NCBI GenBank assembly: GCA_944388795.1
Contig: CALXKD010000017.1
Location: 1-35,770, forward strand
Origin: an uncultured Clostridia bacterium
GTDB taxonomy: Bacteria > Bacillota > Clostridia > TANB77 > CAG-508
DNA: 35,770 bases
Reading direction: 5' to 3'
Every line of letters begins with the position of its first letter. Within the stretch, counting starts at the first letter, position 1. Of this stretch, positions 1-9,049 are shown one piece after another. A program made the position numbers and the translations under genes. Under the pieces are notes generated by a model that did not search any database, was not told the DNA's origin, and saw only the letters and a program-made list of their open reading frames with translations.

Positions 1-307
1 CCTCTCAGTCCGGCTACTGATCGTCGACTTGGTAGGCCATTACCCCACCAACTATCTAATCAGACGCAAGCCCATCTGTTAGCGGATTGCTCCTTTCCCA
101 CTGTGAGGATGTCCTCACTATGGCATATGCGGTATTAGCAGTCATTTCTAACTGTTGTTCCCCTCTAACAGGCAGGTTGCTTACGTGTTACTCACCAGTC
201 CGCCACTAACCGCTCCAATAGTAAACTAATGGTTAAGTCCGTTCGACTTGCATGTCTTATGTGCGCCGCCAGCGTTTATCCTGAGCCAGGATCAAACTCT
301 CTTGTTT
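1..307 (-). rRNA. rrs: 16S ribosomal RNA, 5' portion (partial)
   Basis: The reverse complement carries the universal 16S start AGAGTTTGATCCTGGCTCAG (ending at 300 on the plus strand), followed by the conserved stretches for helix 6, GGCGGACTGGTGAGTAACACG and the TAATACCGCAT region. By alignment to the standard numbering (AGAG at about position 8) the mature 5' end lies near 307. The gene runs out of the window at its left edge, so only about 300 of about 1500 bases are seen. The sequence reads as a Clostridia-type 16S, but the fragment is too short for me to place it further. It is transcribed away from all the protein genes here. Confidence 0.97.
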
Positions 308-533
308 TTGGTATCTATATCTTCGATCTTTCGATCTTCTATATAAATCAAACTAAAGTGTTTTTTCAAGCTCTTTAAACTTCTTTCTTTTTTGGCTAAA
401 AAACTTTTAAAAAATTTACTTGTTCGGTACTCTATTTCTTTCGAAATATTTTCCGCTTCGGTTTATTCTCTAAAGGATTTTATTGTTTACTTTTCAATGT
501 ACTTTTCCTTGTTCCTCTTGAGGAACGAGTTGC

Positions 534-562
534 ATTATACTATACCTTGTTTTCTTTGTCAA
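534..562 (-). promoter_or_regulatory. rRNA promoter P3 (proximal)
   Basis: On the minus strand TTGACA (557-562) is followed by a 17-base spacer and TATAAT (534-539), a perfect sigma-A promoter. An A-tract block, AAAAAAAGTA, lies directly upstream of the -35 box and resembles an UP element. The roughly 230-base leader between here and the 16S gene (308-533) has no believable gene. It includes a short tandem repeat of CGATCTTT-like sequence at about 322-336, likely part of the pre-rRNA leader. Confidence 0.85.
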
Positions 563-704
563 TACTTTTTTTGACATTTTTTTATTTTTTTATTTTGGGC
601 AAAATAAAAAACTAGTAATTCCTTTTTGTGGTTCTTATTTAAATGTGCAATTATTACTAATTCTCTTGTTTTTTATTTTTTTGTCTGTTGCAAGGTACTT
701 ATTT

Positions 705-733
705 ATAATAGCATTTTTATTTTTTTATGTCAA
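705..733 (-). promoter_or_regulatory. rRNA promoter P2 (middle)
   Basis: Minus-strand TTGACA (728-733), 17-base spacer, TATTAT (705-710). It is preceded by an A-rich tract (AAAAAACTA) matching the block upstream of P1 and P3. It lies about 400 bases upstream of the 16S gene, in a gene-free region. Confidence 0.7.
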
Positions 734-811
734 TAGTTTTTTAAAAGATTTTTTAATATTTTTTATGGTATTTTTTGACATAAAATTTGCTAAATCTTTC
801 GTAGTAAAATT

Positions 812-840
812 ATATTAACATCTTTGTACTTTTATGTCAA
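812..840 (-). promoter_or_regulatory. rRNA promoter P1 (distal)
   Basis: Minus-strand TTGACA (835-840), 17-base spacer, TAATAT (812-817). The -10 box is weaker than those of P2 and P3. The same AAAAAAAGTA block sits before the -35. It starts only about 20 bases beyond the terminator of the upstream glucoamylase-like gene, so rRNA transcription is insulated from it. Confidence 0.6.
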
Positions 841-860
841 TACTTTTTTTAAATATTTTT

Positions 861-892
861 AAAAAAAGAGAAATTCACATTTCTCTTTTTCT
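861..892 (-). terminator. Intrinsic terminator after the GH15 gene
   Basis: An 11-bp perfect stem (863-873 with 880-890, AAAAAGAGAAA / TTTCTCTTTTT) has a 6-base loop and is followed by a T-tract on the minus strand. It begins right after the TAA stop of the GH15 gene. It is near-symmetrical and could work in both directions. Confidence 0.85.
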
Positions 893-2854
893 TTATTTAT
901 TCTTATATAATCTTTCTAATACAATAATAAACATAGCATGACTCCAGCCTAAACCAATTACCCAATTTGGTTTTAATGTTTGATTATCAATTTGTTCTCC
1001 TAAGAAATAATGTTTTCCTACTGTCTTTACAACAAAATCAAATGCTTCTTTTGCTTTTTGTTTTTCTCCAGCATCTAAATAGTATAATGTCATCCATAAG
1101 TTTGCAATTGGCCATGGATTTCCATTCATATAATGATCATATTCAAATCTTTGATATCCACCTGTATAAGTTCTAATACTTAAATTCATTTTTTCCACTG
1201 TATTTACCATTTTTCTTTCTTTTGGTTCAAATACATGGAATGGTTCTACTGCTCCTAACATACTGATATCCATTTTTTTATCCTCTGTATTTCTATAGTA
1301 AGAATTTGTTTCTGCATCATATAATTTGTCATTAATAAAATTCTTAATTTTTAATTGAAGATATTTTAATTCTTTTTCTATTTTTGATATCTTTTCTTCC
1401 TTTAGTCGATTGTTATCAAAATCAGATACATTTTTATCTAATGTTCTATATATATGCATCATACATTCAAAAGCAGCATATATACTTGATAAAGAATATA
1501 AATGAACACCTTCATGCATTTCCCAAATATCATAACTAATATGTATTTTATTTTTATTAGCATAACTACTATTTTCAATTTCTTCTTTTACAATATCTTC
1601 TTTTTCATCTTTTATTTCTAACCATTGTTTCACATATTTTTTTAGAAAATCTATTGCTTTTTCGCACATCTTTAAATTGTCTTTTAAGAACTTTTCAGAT
1701 TTTGTATATTGATAATGTTCATATACACCATATACAACACTTGCTGTTTCATCTACTTGATATCCCCAACAAGGTGCTAATTTTCCGTCTGTATAGAAGC
1801 GTTGTTCCCACATTCCATTTTTACTTTGTGTCATCTTACAAAATACCTTATAGAATTTCTCGGTTTCTTTTTGCATATTTAAAATATCCATTGCCTTTGT
1901 AATAAACACTGCATCTCTTGGCCAGCAATATGCATACCTTCCACAGTTTGTAAAATGCTCATCAATTTCTGGTGAAGCAATAATTCCTCCTGTTTCTTGA
2001 TTGGTTAATAATGGAAATAACAAGATACTTCTTTTATATATCTCATATATTTTCTCTTCATAACTATTTTCTGGTTCTTTTAAATCTAACCCATTGTGTG
2101 CTTTTAAATATTTTCTCCAATATGCTTTTGTTGCCACATATTCTTTATTCAAATCTTTTCTTCTGATTCTATCTATTTCATCTTCTAATTCAGATATATT
2201 TTTATTTTCATCAACCAATATACATATTTCTATTATTTTTTTCTCATTTGGATGGATAACACCTAATTGATAACTGATACTTGAATCTTTTGACATACCT
2301 ATATAATCTTTATCATATATTTCTGTTCTTTTTATGGTTTCTTTACTTCCATTAATTTGATGTTTATCAATATGATATCCTTTGGCAAAAGTAGAAACTG
2401 TAAAATCATGCGCATATTGTAACATTCCACTGTCTAATACTCTACAACTAACATGATTGTTTTCATCTGATAACAATTCTGAATGTATATAAAATTCCAA
2501 ATTTAAATCTATCTTACCTTCATTTATAAAAGTATATCTTTTTAATAGTACATTATTTTCTTTAATTAACGCACAATCAGTTTGAAGCATCGTTAAATTA
2601 AAATATGTATTGGTTATTTCTGTATTTAAAACATTTGTATCTGTATCATAATATTGTTTATATACATTATTAATATCATCATGTAAGTAAATTAAATCTG
2701 AATTATTGACTTTTACACCAGTATGAAAAAAATGAATATATTGTCTATTTTCTCTTTCTGGGAAATATAATCTTTGCAATTCTCCTTTTGCCGTATAAGT
2801 AACTAACATCTTTTTATTTCCAATAATTGCTTCATTTAAATACTTGTTTTCCAT
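893..2854 (-). CDS. Glycoside hydrolase family 15 protein (glucoamylase / glucodextranase-like)
   Basis: 653 residues with no signal peptide, so probably cytoplasmic. An N-terminal beta-sandwich-like domain (about 1-260) precedes an (alpha/alpha)6-barrel catalytic domain. Family landmarks are GRYAYCWPRDA (about 305-315), YQVDETA (about 365-371), WEMHEG with the likely general acid Glu (about 444-449), and LGEQ with the likely catalytic base Glu (about 618-621), followed by a GLGWSHA block. GH15 enzymes release glucose from the non-reducing ends of alpha-glucans, and some members act on trehalose or isomaltose. Substrate cannot be decided here. A cytoplasmic bacterial member next to no sugar transporter suggests work on stored glycogen or imported maltodextrin (inference). 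The ribosome site GAAAGGAG sits 6 bases before ATG. The gene lies 27 bases after the metallo-hydrolase gene and ends in a strong terminator. Confidence 0.88.
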   Translation of the reverse strand: MENKYLNEAIIGNKKMLVTYTAKGELQRLYFPERENRQYIHFFHTGVKVNNSDLIYLHDDINNVYKQYYDTDTNVLNTEITNTYFNLTMLQTDCALIKENNVLLKRYTFINEGKIDLNLEFYIHSELLSDENNHVSCRVLDSGMLQYAHDFTVSTFAKGYHIDKHQINGSKETIKRTEIYDKDYIGMSKDSSISYQLGVIHPNEKKIIEICILVDENKNISELEDEIDRIRRKDLNKEYVATKAYWRKYLKAHNGLDLKEPENSYEEKIYEIYKRSILLFPLLTNQETGGIIASPEIDEHFTNCGRYAYCWPRDAVFITKAMDILNMQKETEKFYKVFCKMTQSKNGMWEQRFYTDGKLAPCWGYQVDETASVVYGVYEHYQYTKSEKFLKDNLKMCEKAIDFLKKYVKQWLEIKDEKEDIVKEEIENSSYANKNKIHISYDIWEMHEGVHLYSLSSIYAAFECMMHIYRTLDKNVSDFDNNRLKEEKISKIEKELKYLQLKIKNFINDKLYDAETNSYYRNTEDKKMDISMLGAVEPFHVFEPKERKMVNTVEKMNLSIRTYTGGYQRFEYDHYMNGNPWPIANLWMTLYYLDAGEKQKAKEAFDFVVKTVGKHYFLGEQIDNQTLKPNWVIGLGWSHAMFIIVLERLYKNK

Positions 2855-2881
2855 AAGTTCTCCTTTCGTGATATGAATGTT

Positions 2882-4525
2882 TTATCCTTCAATCACGTTT
2901 AAAATTTGTTTTTCTAAATCTTTTATCTTTTCGTTAATTCTAAAGATATCTACATCTCTTAAGTTCTCATCTTGTAAATCTTGATGAACATAGACTTCCA
3001 TATCCTTCAATTCGTCTTTTAATTTCTCTAATCTTTCTAAAATCTCTGATTTAACTGTTTTATTAACTCTTCTTTCTATTTTATGTGTCATGACAATTTC
3101 ATCATTTAATTCATATGTTTCTCCAAATTCTGGTATTGTTACCCCGATTTTGGTTTCTGTTTCTATTTTATCTGCTAATACATCTTGTGATTCTGGCTCT
3201 CCATGTACTAGGAAGATATGTTTTGGCTTTTTTATATAAGAATATATACAATTCATTAATAATTCTTGATCTGCATGTCCAGAATACCCTTCTATATATT
3301 CTATTCTTGCATTAACAGCAATTTCTTCTCCAAATATTTTTACTGTTTTGGCTCCATTTACTATGCTATATCCTAATGTTCCTGGTGCTTGATATCCTAC
3401 AAAAAGGATGGTGCTTTTTGGATTCCATAAGTTATGTTTTAAATGATGTTTAATTCTTCCCACTTCACACATACCACTAGCAGATATAATAATACTTGGT
3501 GTTTGATCTTCATTCAATTCTTTAGATTCGTCTGCAGTCCTTGTGAATTTTAATCCAGGAAATTCCAAAGGATTATCACCTCTCATAATTTCCGCTTTGG
3601 TTTCTTCGTCAAATAATTCTGTATTTTCTCTAAAAACTTCTGTTGCAGAAATTGCAAGAGGGCTGTCTACATATACAGGTGCCTTCATTAATGTCCTATA
3701 CTTTCTTCTAAACTCTTCATCATCATGCTCATCTTTTAGCTTATTAATTTCATATAAAATTTCTTGTGTTCTTCCTACTGCAAATGATGGAATAACAACT
3801 GTACCACCATTATCTAATGTTTCTGATACAACATCTAAAAATATTTCTGCCTTCTCATCATTTCTCATGTGTAATCTACTTCCATAAGTAGACTCCATAA
3901 CAAGAAAATCTGTATCCTCTATCATAGTTGGCGGACTTAAAAGCGGTATATCATTATTTCCAATATCTCCTGTAAATACCGTTTTTGTTTCTTTTCCATC
4001 CTCTTTAACCCATACTTCAATAATACTTGATCCTAACATGTGACCTGCATCATTAAACCTTACATGGATTTCTGGTGTTATCTCAATAATTTGGTCATAT
4101 TGTACTGGTTCAAATATTTCCAATGATTTCGCTGCTAGTTCAGCAGTATAGATTGGTTCTATTGGTTCCTCGCCTTTTCTCTTTCTTTTCTTGTTCTTCC
4201 ATTCTGCTTCTGTTTCTTGTATATGTCCACTATCTGGTAGCATTAAGGCACATAAATCACAAGTTGCCTTATGTGCATATACCTTATTTCTAAATCCTTC
4301 TTTATATAATTTAGGAATCCTTCCAGAATGATCTATATGTGCATGTGTTAAAAGCATAAAATCAATATCTAATGGATTAAATTCAAATTCTTGACTATTT
4401 TCCATTTCTTGTTCCGCTTTTCCTTGCCACATTCCACAATCCACTAAAAATTTCTTTCCAGCACCTTCTACTAAAAAGTTTGAACCTGTTACCGTTCTGG
4501 TTGCCCCTAAAAATGTAATTTTCAT
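2882..4525 (-). CDS. MBL-fold / beta-CASP RNA-processing metallo-hydrolase (YSH1-like)
   Basis: 547 residues. The N-terminal metallo-beta-lactamase motif HAHIDHSG (61-68) supplies zinc ligands. Further ligands are seen in NDAGHMLGSS (about 157-166) and FTGDIG. A beta-CASP domain follows (about 220-390, including SASGMCEVGRI), and then an RMMBL domain with GYSGHADQ and FLVHGEPE supplies the last ligands. This is the COG1236 class related to eukaryotic CPSF-73 and archaeal aCPSF1, whose members cleave RNA as endo- or 5'-exonucleases. A C-terminal 60-residue charged tail is predicted to be coiled coil. GGAGG lies 6 bases before the ATG. It lies 12 bases downstream of the 527-residue unknown gene and 27 before the GH15 gene, so all three may be co-transcribed. 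The exact RNA target is unknown. Confidence 0.88.
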   Translation of the reverse strand: MKITFLGATRTVTGSNFLVEGAGKKFLVDCGMWQGKAEQEMENSQEFEFNPLDIDFMLLTHAHIDHSGRIPKLYKEGFRNKVYAHKATCDLCALMLPDSGHIQETEAEWKNKKRKRKGEEPIEPIYTAELAAKSLEIFEPVQYDQIIEITPEIHVRFNDAGHMLGSSIIEVWVKEDGKETKTVFTGDIGNNDIPLLSPPTMIEDTDFLVMESTYGSRLHMRNDEKAEIFLDVVSETLDNGGTVVIPSFAVGRTQEILYEINKLKDEHDDEEFRRKYRTLMKAPVYVDSPLAISATEVFRENTELFDEETKAEIMRGDNPLEFPGLKFTRTADESKELNEDQTPSIIISASGMCEVGRIKHHLKHNLWNPKSTILFVGYQAPGTLGYSIVNGAKTVKIFGEEIAVNARIEYIEGYSGHADQELLMNCIYSYIKKPKHIFLVHGEPESQDVLADKIETETKIGVTIPEFGETYELNDEIVMTHKIERRVNKTVKSEILERLEKLKDELKDMEVYVHQDLQDENLRDVDIFRINEKIKDLEKQILNVIEG

Positions 4526-4537
4526 AAATATCCTCCA

Positions 4538-6121
4538 TTAATTAAAAACTTTTATCTTTTTGTTTAATTTGATTTCTAAATCTTTTTTGTTTAGATTTCC
4601 GAAGTTTGTTAATTCTATTTTTTCTTCAAATGCATCTTCGTCAAATAATTGTACATAAAATACATCTTTTTCTTTTGTTAATTTGATATATATTTCTTCC
4701 AATGAAATTGCTCGTATATTAAATATCTGTTTTAATATTTCATCATCTATATCTTCATTTTTTGATGTAATTATCATAATCTTTAATTCTTGTGCTTTTT
4801 TTATTAACAATTGTCTTACTTCTTTTATATCTTTTTCTAGCGCCTTTACCTCATATATATTGTTATTTTCATTAAATGGTAATAGATGATAATATCTAAA
4901 TTCGTAAATATCTTCCAATATCTCTGTTTTATTTTCTACTTGTTTTATTTTCGTTTTATAACATCTCAAAAATACTTTTTGTAATTTGATTATGGCTTCT
5001 TCAATTTCTTTATCAATATCCTTTATATCTACTAATTTTAAATAGCCATATCTTTCTTCCATTTCTTTTTTATAAGCTACAAACTTTTTTGGATTTAATA
5101 ATTCGTTTAACTTTTCTAATTCCTTTATTTTTTGTTCTCTTTCTTCATGCATTAATTTTGATAAGATTCTTACACTAAATATTTTCTTTTTTAAAGGTAA
5201 TTTTTCATTTCTTTTTATATATTCATTTTGTAGCAAATCTTTATTATTAGTGGTTTCATCTATTCGTTTAATTTCTTCTGCCAAATCTCTTTTTTGTTTC
5301 GTAATCGCTTCAATAAACTTCTCTTTATCTTCTATTCTATCTAGTTGTTCTTTCGTTTCTTTTTTATTCTTCTGATATGTTTCTATTTCTTTAGGATTAT
5401 ATTTCAATTCTAATAATACTGATAATTTTTCTAATGTTTTTATTATTTCCTTTTGATTTCTAACACCATATTTTTCCTCTAATTTACTTTTGAACAATTC
5501 TATATAATCAATAATAAATTGTTTATTATCAATCCATTTTTCTAAAAAATCATGTCCCATTAATATTCTTAAATTTTGATAAATTATATTATATGAAATA
5601 CTTTCAATTTCTCTAGGAATGGTTGTCCATGAATATCCATTAAAATCTCTCAGTGGTTCCACTGTTTCAATATTATTCCCAATATTAATTAGATTCGATA
5701 AAGTTTTACATATAATTTGATGTTTTTCTTTGATAATTTCATCATGTTTACTAATTTTCGCTATACAGTATAGTAATTTTCTTTCAATCGGATAACATAT
5801 AATTCTTTTGCTTTCTTTATCTACTAAAAAAGTTTTATCACCTAAAATATCACTTTCTTTAGAATTTATTTTGCAAATATTAATACTTTCACAATTTTCT
5901 TTTATCATTTTAATAAAATGTTGTATATATTCTTCTTTTGATGCTACATGTGTTTTCACTTTTTCATAGTCTTTATAAGACGCTTCTATTTTATATACTA
6001 TATTAAGGAGAAGATTTTTAGCACTTTCATCAAAAGCTTTTTTTTCTAAAATCGTTTCAAGTTCATTATTATAATCTTTTTTTACAATTTTATCCAAAAA
6101 TTTTTCTTTTTTCTTTTGCAT
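4538..6121 (-). CDS. Conserved-looking hypothetical, coiled-coil rich (527 aa)
   Basis: I do not recognise this family. It is a highly charged, Lys/Glu-rich soluble protein with no membrane segment or signal peptide. Its middle (about 240-380) reads as long coiled coil. A more globular N-terminal part holds aromatic and hydrophobic patches such as RDFNGYSWTTIP (about 156-167), and a C-terminal part ends in a short Lys-rich tail. I set the start at the ATG at 6121 because GGAAAGGAG lies 7 bases before it. The reading frame continues upstream to 6187 but would overlap the previous gene without a ribosome site. It is the last gene of a four-gene cassette (748 aa, 45 aa, 154 aa, 527 aa) and lies 14 bases after the 154-aa gene. 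A structural partner of the 748-aa protein is a guess. Confidence 0.75.
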   Translation of the reverse strand: MQKKKEKFLDKIVKKDYNNELETILEKKAFDESAKNLLLNIVYKIEASYKDYEKVKTHVASKEEYIQHFIKMIKENCESINICKINSKESDILGDKTFLVDKESKRIICYPIERKLLYCIAKISKHDEIIKEKHQIICKTLSNLINIGNNIETVEPLRDFNGYSWTTIPREIESISYNIIYQNLRILMGHDFLEKWIDNKQFIIDYIELFKSKLEEKYGVRNQKEIIKTLEKLSVLLELKYNPKEIETYQKNKKETKEQLDRIEDKEKFIEAITKQKRDLAEEIKRIDETTNNKDLLQNEYIKRNEKLPLKKKIFSVRILSKLMHEEREQKIKELEKLNELLNPKKFVAYKKEMEERYGYLKLVDIKDIDKEIEEAIIKLQKVFLRCYKTKIKQVENKTEILEDIYEFRYYHLLPFNENNNIYEVKALEKDIKEVRQLLIKKAQELKIMIITSKNEDIDDEILKQIFNIRAISLEEIYIKLTKEKDVFYVQLFDEDAFEEKIELTNFGNLNKKDLEIKLNKKIKVFN

Positions 6122-6135
6122 ATTCTTCTCCTTTC

Positions 6136-6600
6136 CTATTTCCTTTTGAAAAATTTTAATATTTTTGAAATTAGTTTTTGGTACCATTTTTCTTTTTGTA
6201 CTTCTATCAATGCATTTTTGTTTTCTGTTTGTAGGTTTTCTATGATATTCTTTTGCTTTCTTTTTTCTACTATTTTTTCAAAATCAATATTATATTTTTC
6301 TTGCTTATCTTTTTCTATTCTTTCACTTTCTTCTTTTTCTTGCAATAATAGTATTTCTCTTTCTTCTTTAGTACATATATAATCTCTATAGATTAATGCC
6401 AAAATAGCCCTTGTTTCTTTTAGGAGTTTTTGCTCTTTTAATTTTTTATTTATGTCAATATTAGGAATATACTCTTTATCACTAATTTTTTCAATCAAAT
6501 TTATAAAGTTTCCAGAAATTTTCTTTGAATACTGTTTATCTATGTATGGTATAAGCATTAATACTTCTGTACAAGCTTTTGCGTACTTGTCATCATTCAT
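6136..6600 (-). CDS. Hypothetical protein, soluble, helical (154 aa)
   Basis: This is a small helical protein with a conserved-looking core, KETRAILALIYRDYICT (about 61-77), then a long Lys/Glu helix and a basic tail ending FFKRK. I recall similar short proteins with a SKE-A-I-LFRDY motif in gut Clostridia, without known function. Its ATG overlaps the stop of the upstream 45-codon gene in an ATGA arrangement, which implies translational coupling. No separate strong promoter is visible between it and the genes on either side. Function unknown. Confidence 0.72.
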   Translation of the reverse strand: MNDDKYAKACTEVLMLIPYIDKQYSKKISGNFINLIEKISDKEYIPNIDINKKLKEQKLLKETRAILALIYRDYICTKEEREILLLQEKEESERIEKDKQEKYNIDFEKIVEKRKQKNIIENLQTENKNALIEVQKEKWYQKLISKILKFFKRK

Positions 6601-6734
6601 CCTTTCTTTTCTCCTTTTTCATCTGTCTTACATTTACTTTTACTAAGTCCTTCTTCTTTAGCTATCTCTATAATACTTTTTGCAACTTGTCCCAATCTAT
6701 TTTTGAATTCTTCTTTTTCTTTATTTTGAGACAT
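6597..6734 (-). CDS. Small hypothetical protein (45 aa), translationally coupled
   Basis: This frame starts MSQNKEKEEFKNRLGQVAKS and ends in KGEKKG. Its ATG lies inside the last codons of the 748-aa gene (14-base overlap) with GGAGG about 9 bases upstream. Its TGA stop overlaps the ATG of the 154-aa gene (ATGA). Overlap at both ends and a proper ribosome site argue that it is translated. The product is amphipathic, basic and soluble, with an IIEIAKEEGLSKSK helix. It is not a family I can name. A small regulator or subunit of the cassette is possible (inference). Confidence 0.65.
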   Translation of the reverse strand: MSQNKEKEEFKNRLGQVAKSIIEIAKEEGLSKSKCKTDEKGEKKG

Positions 6735-8967
6735 CCTCTTGTCCCTCCATTTCTTGTTGACTCATTTTTATTATTAACTTCGCTCTTTTCTTTAATTCCG
6801 CCATTGCTTTTTCTTTTTCTGTTTGATTTGTTTGCTCGTAGTTTTCTTTTAATTCCTCATACTGAATAAATTCACTTTCTTCTGAATCTTGTTTCTCATC
6901 TTCCGTTTTTCTTTTTTCATGTGCCCTTGTTCTTCTACATTTTTTAAGAAATTCTTCTTCCCTATTTGGCAATGATGGGATATTTTCTATTCCCTTTTCC
7001 TGACACATAGTTTTCCATTTTTCTTCAGTAAAATATGTTGAATTTCCCTCTTTATTATTGCTAAATTTTTGACAAGCTTTTTGTAATAATTCATTATCTC
7101 CTTTTTTTATGAACTCATCTAACATACTAGATATTTTTTGTTCTTCACTTTTCGCACATTTTTCTTTGTCTATGATAACGATTGGTATACCAAATTCAGC
7201 TGCTGCTTTTTTAGTATTTTCCCAAACATATCCACTCACTTCTTGTCTCTCTTTTATAAATACAATGTAGTCTGGCTGTTTTCTTTCTCCTTTTGCATTA
7301 TTGCGATTGAACAATAATTCATTGAGCTGGTTGGTATAATTAATCATTTCATCTTCTGAAAGAAATTTCACAAAGTTAGCTTCTATCTTAAATTTTGAAG
7401 CATCTGAACCCAAAGGTTCTCTTCCTGCTTTCATTAATGTCCCTTTATCATAATTTATAAATCCATATAAAACATTTGATATAGTTGCAGTAGCTAACAT
7501 ATCGTTTCTTACATAACTTGTGCAAAAACCTTGAGATGCTGTTTTAGGTCTATTCCAATCTTCTTTATAGCTATCTAATTCTGTTTCTCTAACATATGCA
7601 CTAATTGAACTTACAGACATAGAAAATTCTGTTCCTGCATCATATATAGGAATTTCTTGACCATTTTCTTCTATCGTTTGTAACAAATCTTTTTCTTTTG
7701 GTTGATACAATTTTTCATTATATGTTTCCAAATAGGCATTTTTTAATCCCTCTTCTATCATTTCAACATCATATATATTATCTAATGTAATTGTTTCACT
7801 TTTTTCATATATTTTTTTAAGTAATTCTATATCACCAGTTTCTTCTATTATTTGCAAGCTTTTTATATATTCAATATAACTTTTATTTTCATCAGTAATT
7901 TTTAAATTATCTACATCAGCTCCATATATGTCTAATAAGTACATTGCCTCCTCTAACGTTTGCCCATAAACTTTTTGTAAAACTGCTAGTTTTTTTCTTG
8001 ATATATCTGATAGCATCATTATATTAGGATATTGTTCTAATTTTTTAGAATTACTATCTTTTATAATTAGTTCACATACTTGATTTTTTATTTCTTCATA
8101 TCTTTTTGCTTCCTCTAAATTTTTTATATTAAAAATATTTTCTTTTGATAGTATATTTCCAACAGTTCTTATTTCTTCTTTAGTTAATTCTTTATCCTTT
8201 ATATCACTTAATAACGCTTCATATTGTCTGCTATATAAATTTGAAATAATTTTAGATGCAAAATTTATCCATTCTCCATTTCTTTCTTCATGTTCTTTCA
8301 ATGTTGTTATAAATATTTTATACTGCATATCATCTAAATTTATAATTTGCTGTTGTATATCTTGATAACTTGTTATAATAGATAATTTATCTTCTAAATC
8401 CGCATATTTTTCATCTAATATTTTAAAATTTATAGTTTCTAGTAAATCATTATTTTTTTCATACAAATTTCTAACTTGTGCTTTTTGCTTATCCGTTAGT
8501 GAATATTCATTTTTTTCCAATACCTCTTGTAATGTATCCTTACTTTCGCTAGTTTTTTCTTCTGGTTCATGCTCTCCAGCTGTTAATTCTGCTAATAATG
8601 CTTCTCTCTTCCCATCATCTTCTATTGTCCCTATCACATAAACTTTATAATTTTCATTTGTTATTCTTTCTAATTGCTCTATCTTTTTATCATCTCTAAT
8701 AAATACAATCCATTCTTCATCTAAATGACTATAGAAATAATCTACATCTTCTACTTTAATTTTTGTTTCAATAAATGAAATACATTTTTTTAGTTCTTGT
8801 TGGAATATATCCTGATTGTCACTATTTATTAAATCTTCTAGTGGAATTTTAGGATACCCTATTAATTCGCAAAGTTTATCAAATAATTGTATGCCTTCTT
8901 GCATATCATTAGCTTTTGATATATTAGTTAATTCAGTTAATATTTCATCTAATTTTTCTCTTTCCAT
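6721..8967 (-). CDS. Large hypothetical protein with a WNRP / GFCTSY / NDM domain (748 aa)
   Basis: Cytoplasmic, acidic, mostly helical protein. The N-terminal 400 residues show no motif I can name. A compact C-terminal block runs from about 440 to 640: ISAYVRETELDSYKEDWNRP (around 471), GFCTSYVRNDM (around 479-489), VLYGFINYDKGTL, QPDYIVFIKE and FGIPIVIIDKEKCA. I recall the same block (WxRPxxxxxGFCTSYIxNDM, KQPDYI, PIVIVDK) in uncharacterised proteins of gut Clostridia. The invariant Cys, the Asp/Asn residues and the alternating strands suggest an enzyme, but the reaction is unknown. The tail (690-748) is very charged. The start is the ATG at 8967, with AGGAG 6 bases upstream. A longer frame would need a TTG start at 8985. 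It is first in a coupled cassette and follows ftsK by 82 bases. Confidence 0.75.
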   Translation of the reverse strand: MEREKLDEILTELTNISKANDMQEGIQLFDKLCELIGYPKIPLEDLINSDNQDIFQQELKKCISFIETKIKVEDVDYFYSHLDEEWIVFIRDDKKIEQLERITNENYKVYVIGTIEDDGKREALLAELTAGEHEPEEKTSESKDTLQEVLEKNEYSLTDKQKAQVRNLYEKNNDLLETINFKILDEKYADLEDKLSIITSYQDIQQQIINLDDMQYKIFITTLKEHEERNGEWINFASKIISNLYSRQYEALLSDIKDKELTKEEIRTVGNILSKENIFNIKNLEEAKRYEEIKNQVCELIIKDSNSKKLEQYPNIMMLSDISRKKLAVLQKVYGQTLEEAMYLLDIYGADVDNLKITDENKSYIEYIKSLQIIEETGDIELLKKIYEKSETITLDNIYDVEMIEEGLKNAYLETYNEKLYQPKEKDLLQTIEENGQEIPIYDAGTEFSMSVSSISAYVRETELDSYKEDWNRPKTASQGFCTSYVRNDMLATATISNVLYGFINYDKGTLMKAGREPLGSDASKFKIEANFVKFLSEDEMINYTNQLNELLFNRNNAKGERKQPDYIVFIKERQEVSGYVWENTKKAAAEFGIPIVIIDKEKCAKSEEQKISSMLDEFIKKGDNELLQKACQKFSNNKEGNSTYFTEEKWKTMCQEKGIENIPSLPNREEEFLKKCRRTRAHEKRKTEDEKQDSEESEFIQYEELKENYEQTNQTEKEKAMAELKKRAKLIIKMSQQEMEGQEDVSK

Positions 8968-9049
8968 GTTTTCTCCTGTATTCAAGAATATAAATCAACT
9001 AATAATAAAAACACTTTATATACTATCATTAGTTTCCTTGTTTTGGTCA

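Noticed and set aside
392-574. 60-codon plus-strand frame in the rRNA leader
   Set aside because: It lies opposite the rRNA leader and promoter P3, has no ribosome site and a composition typical of non-coding DNA.
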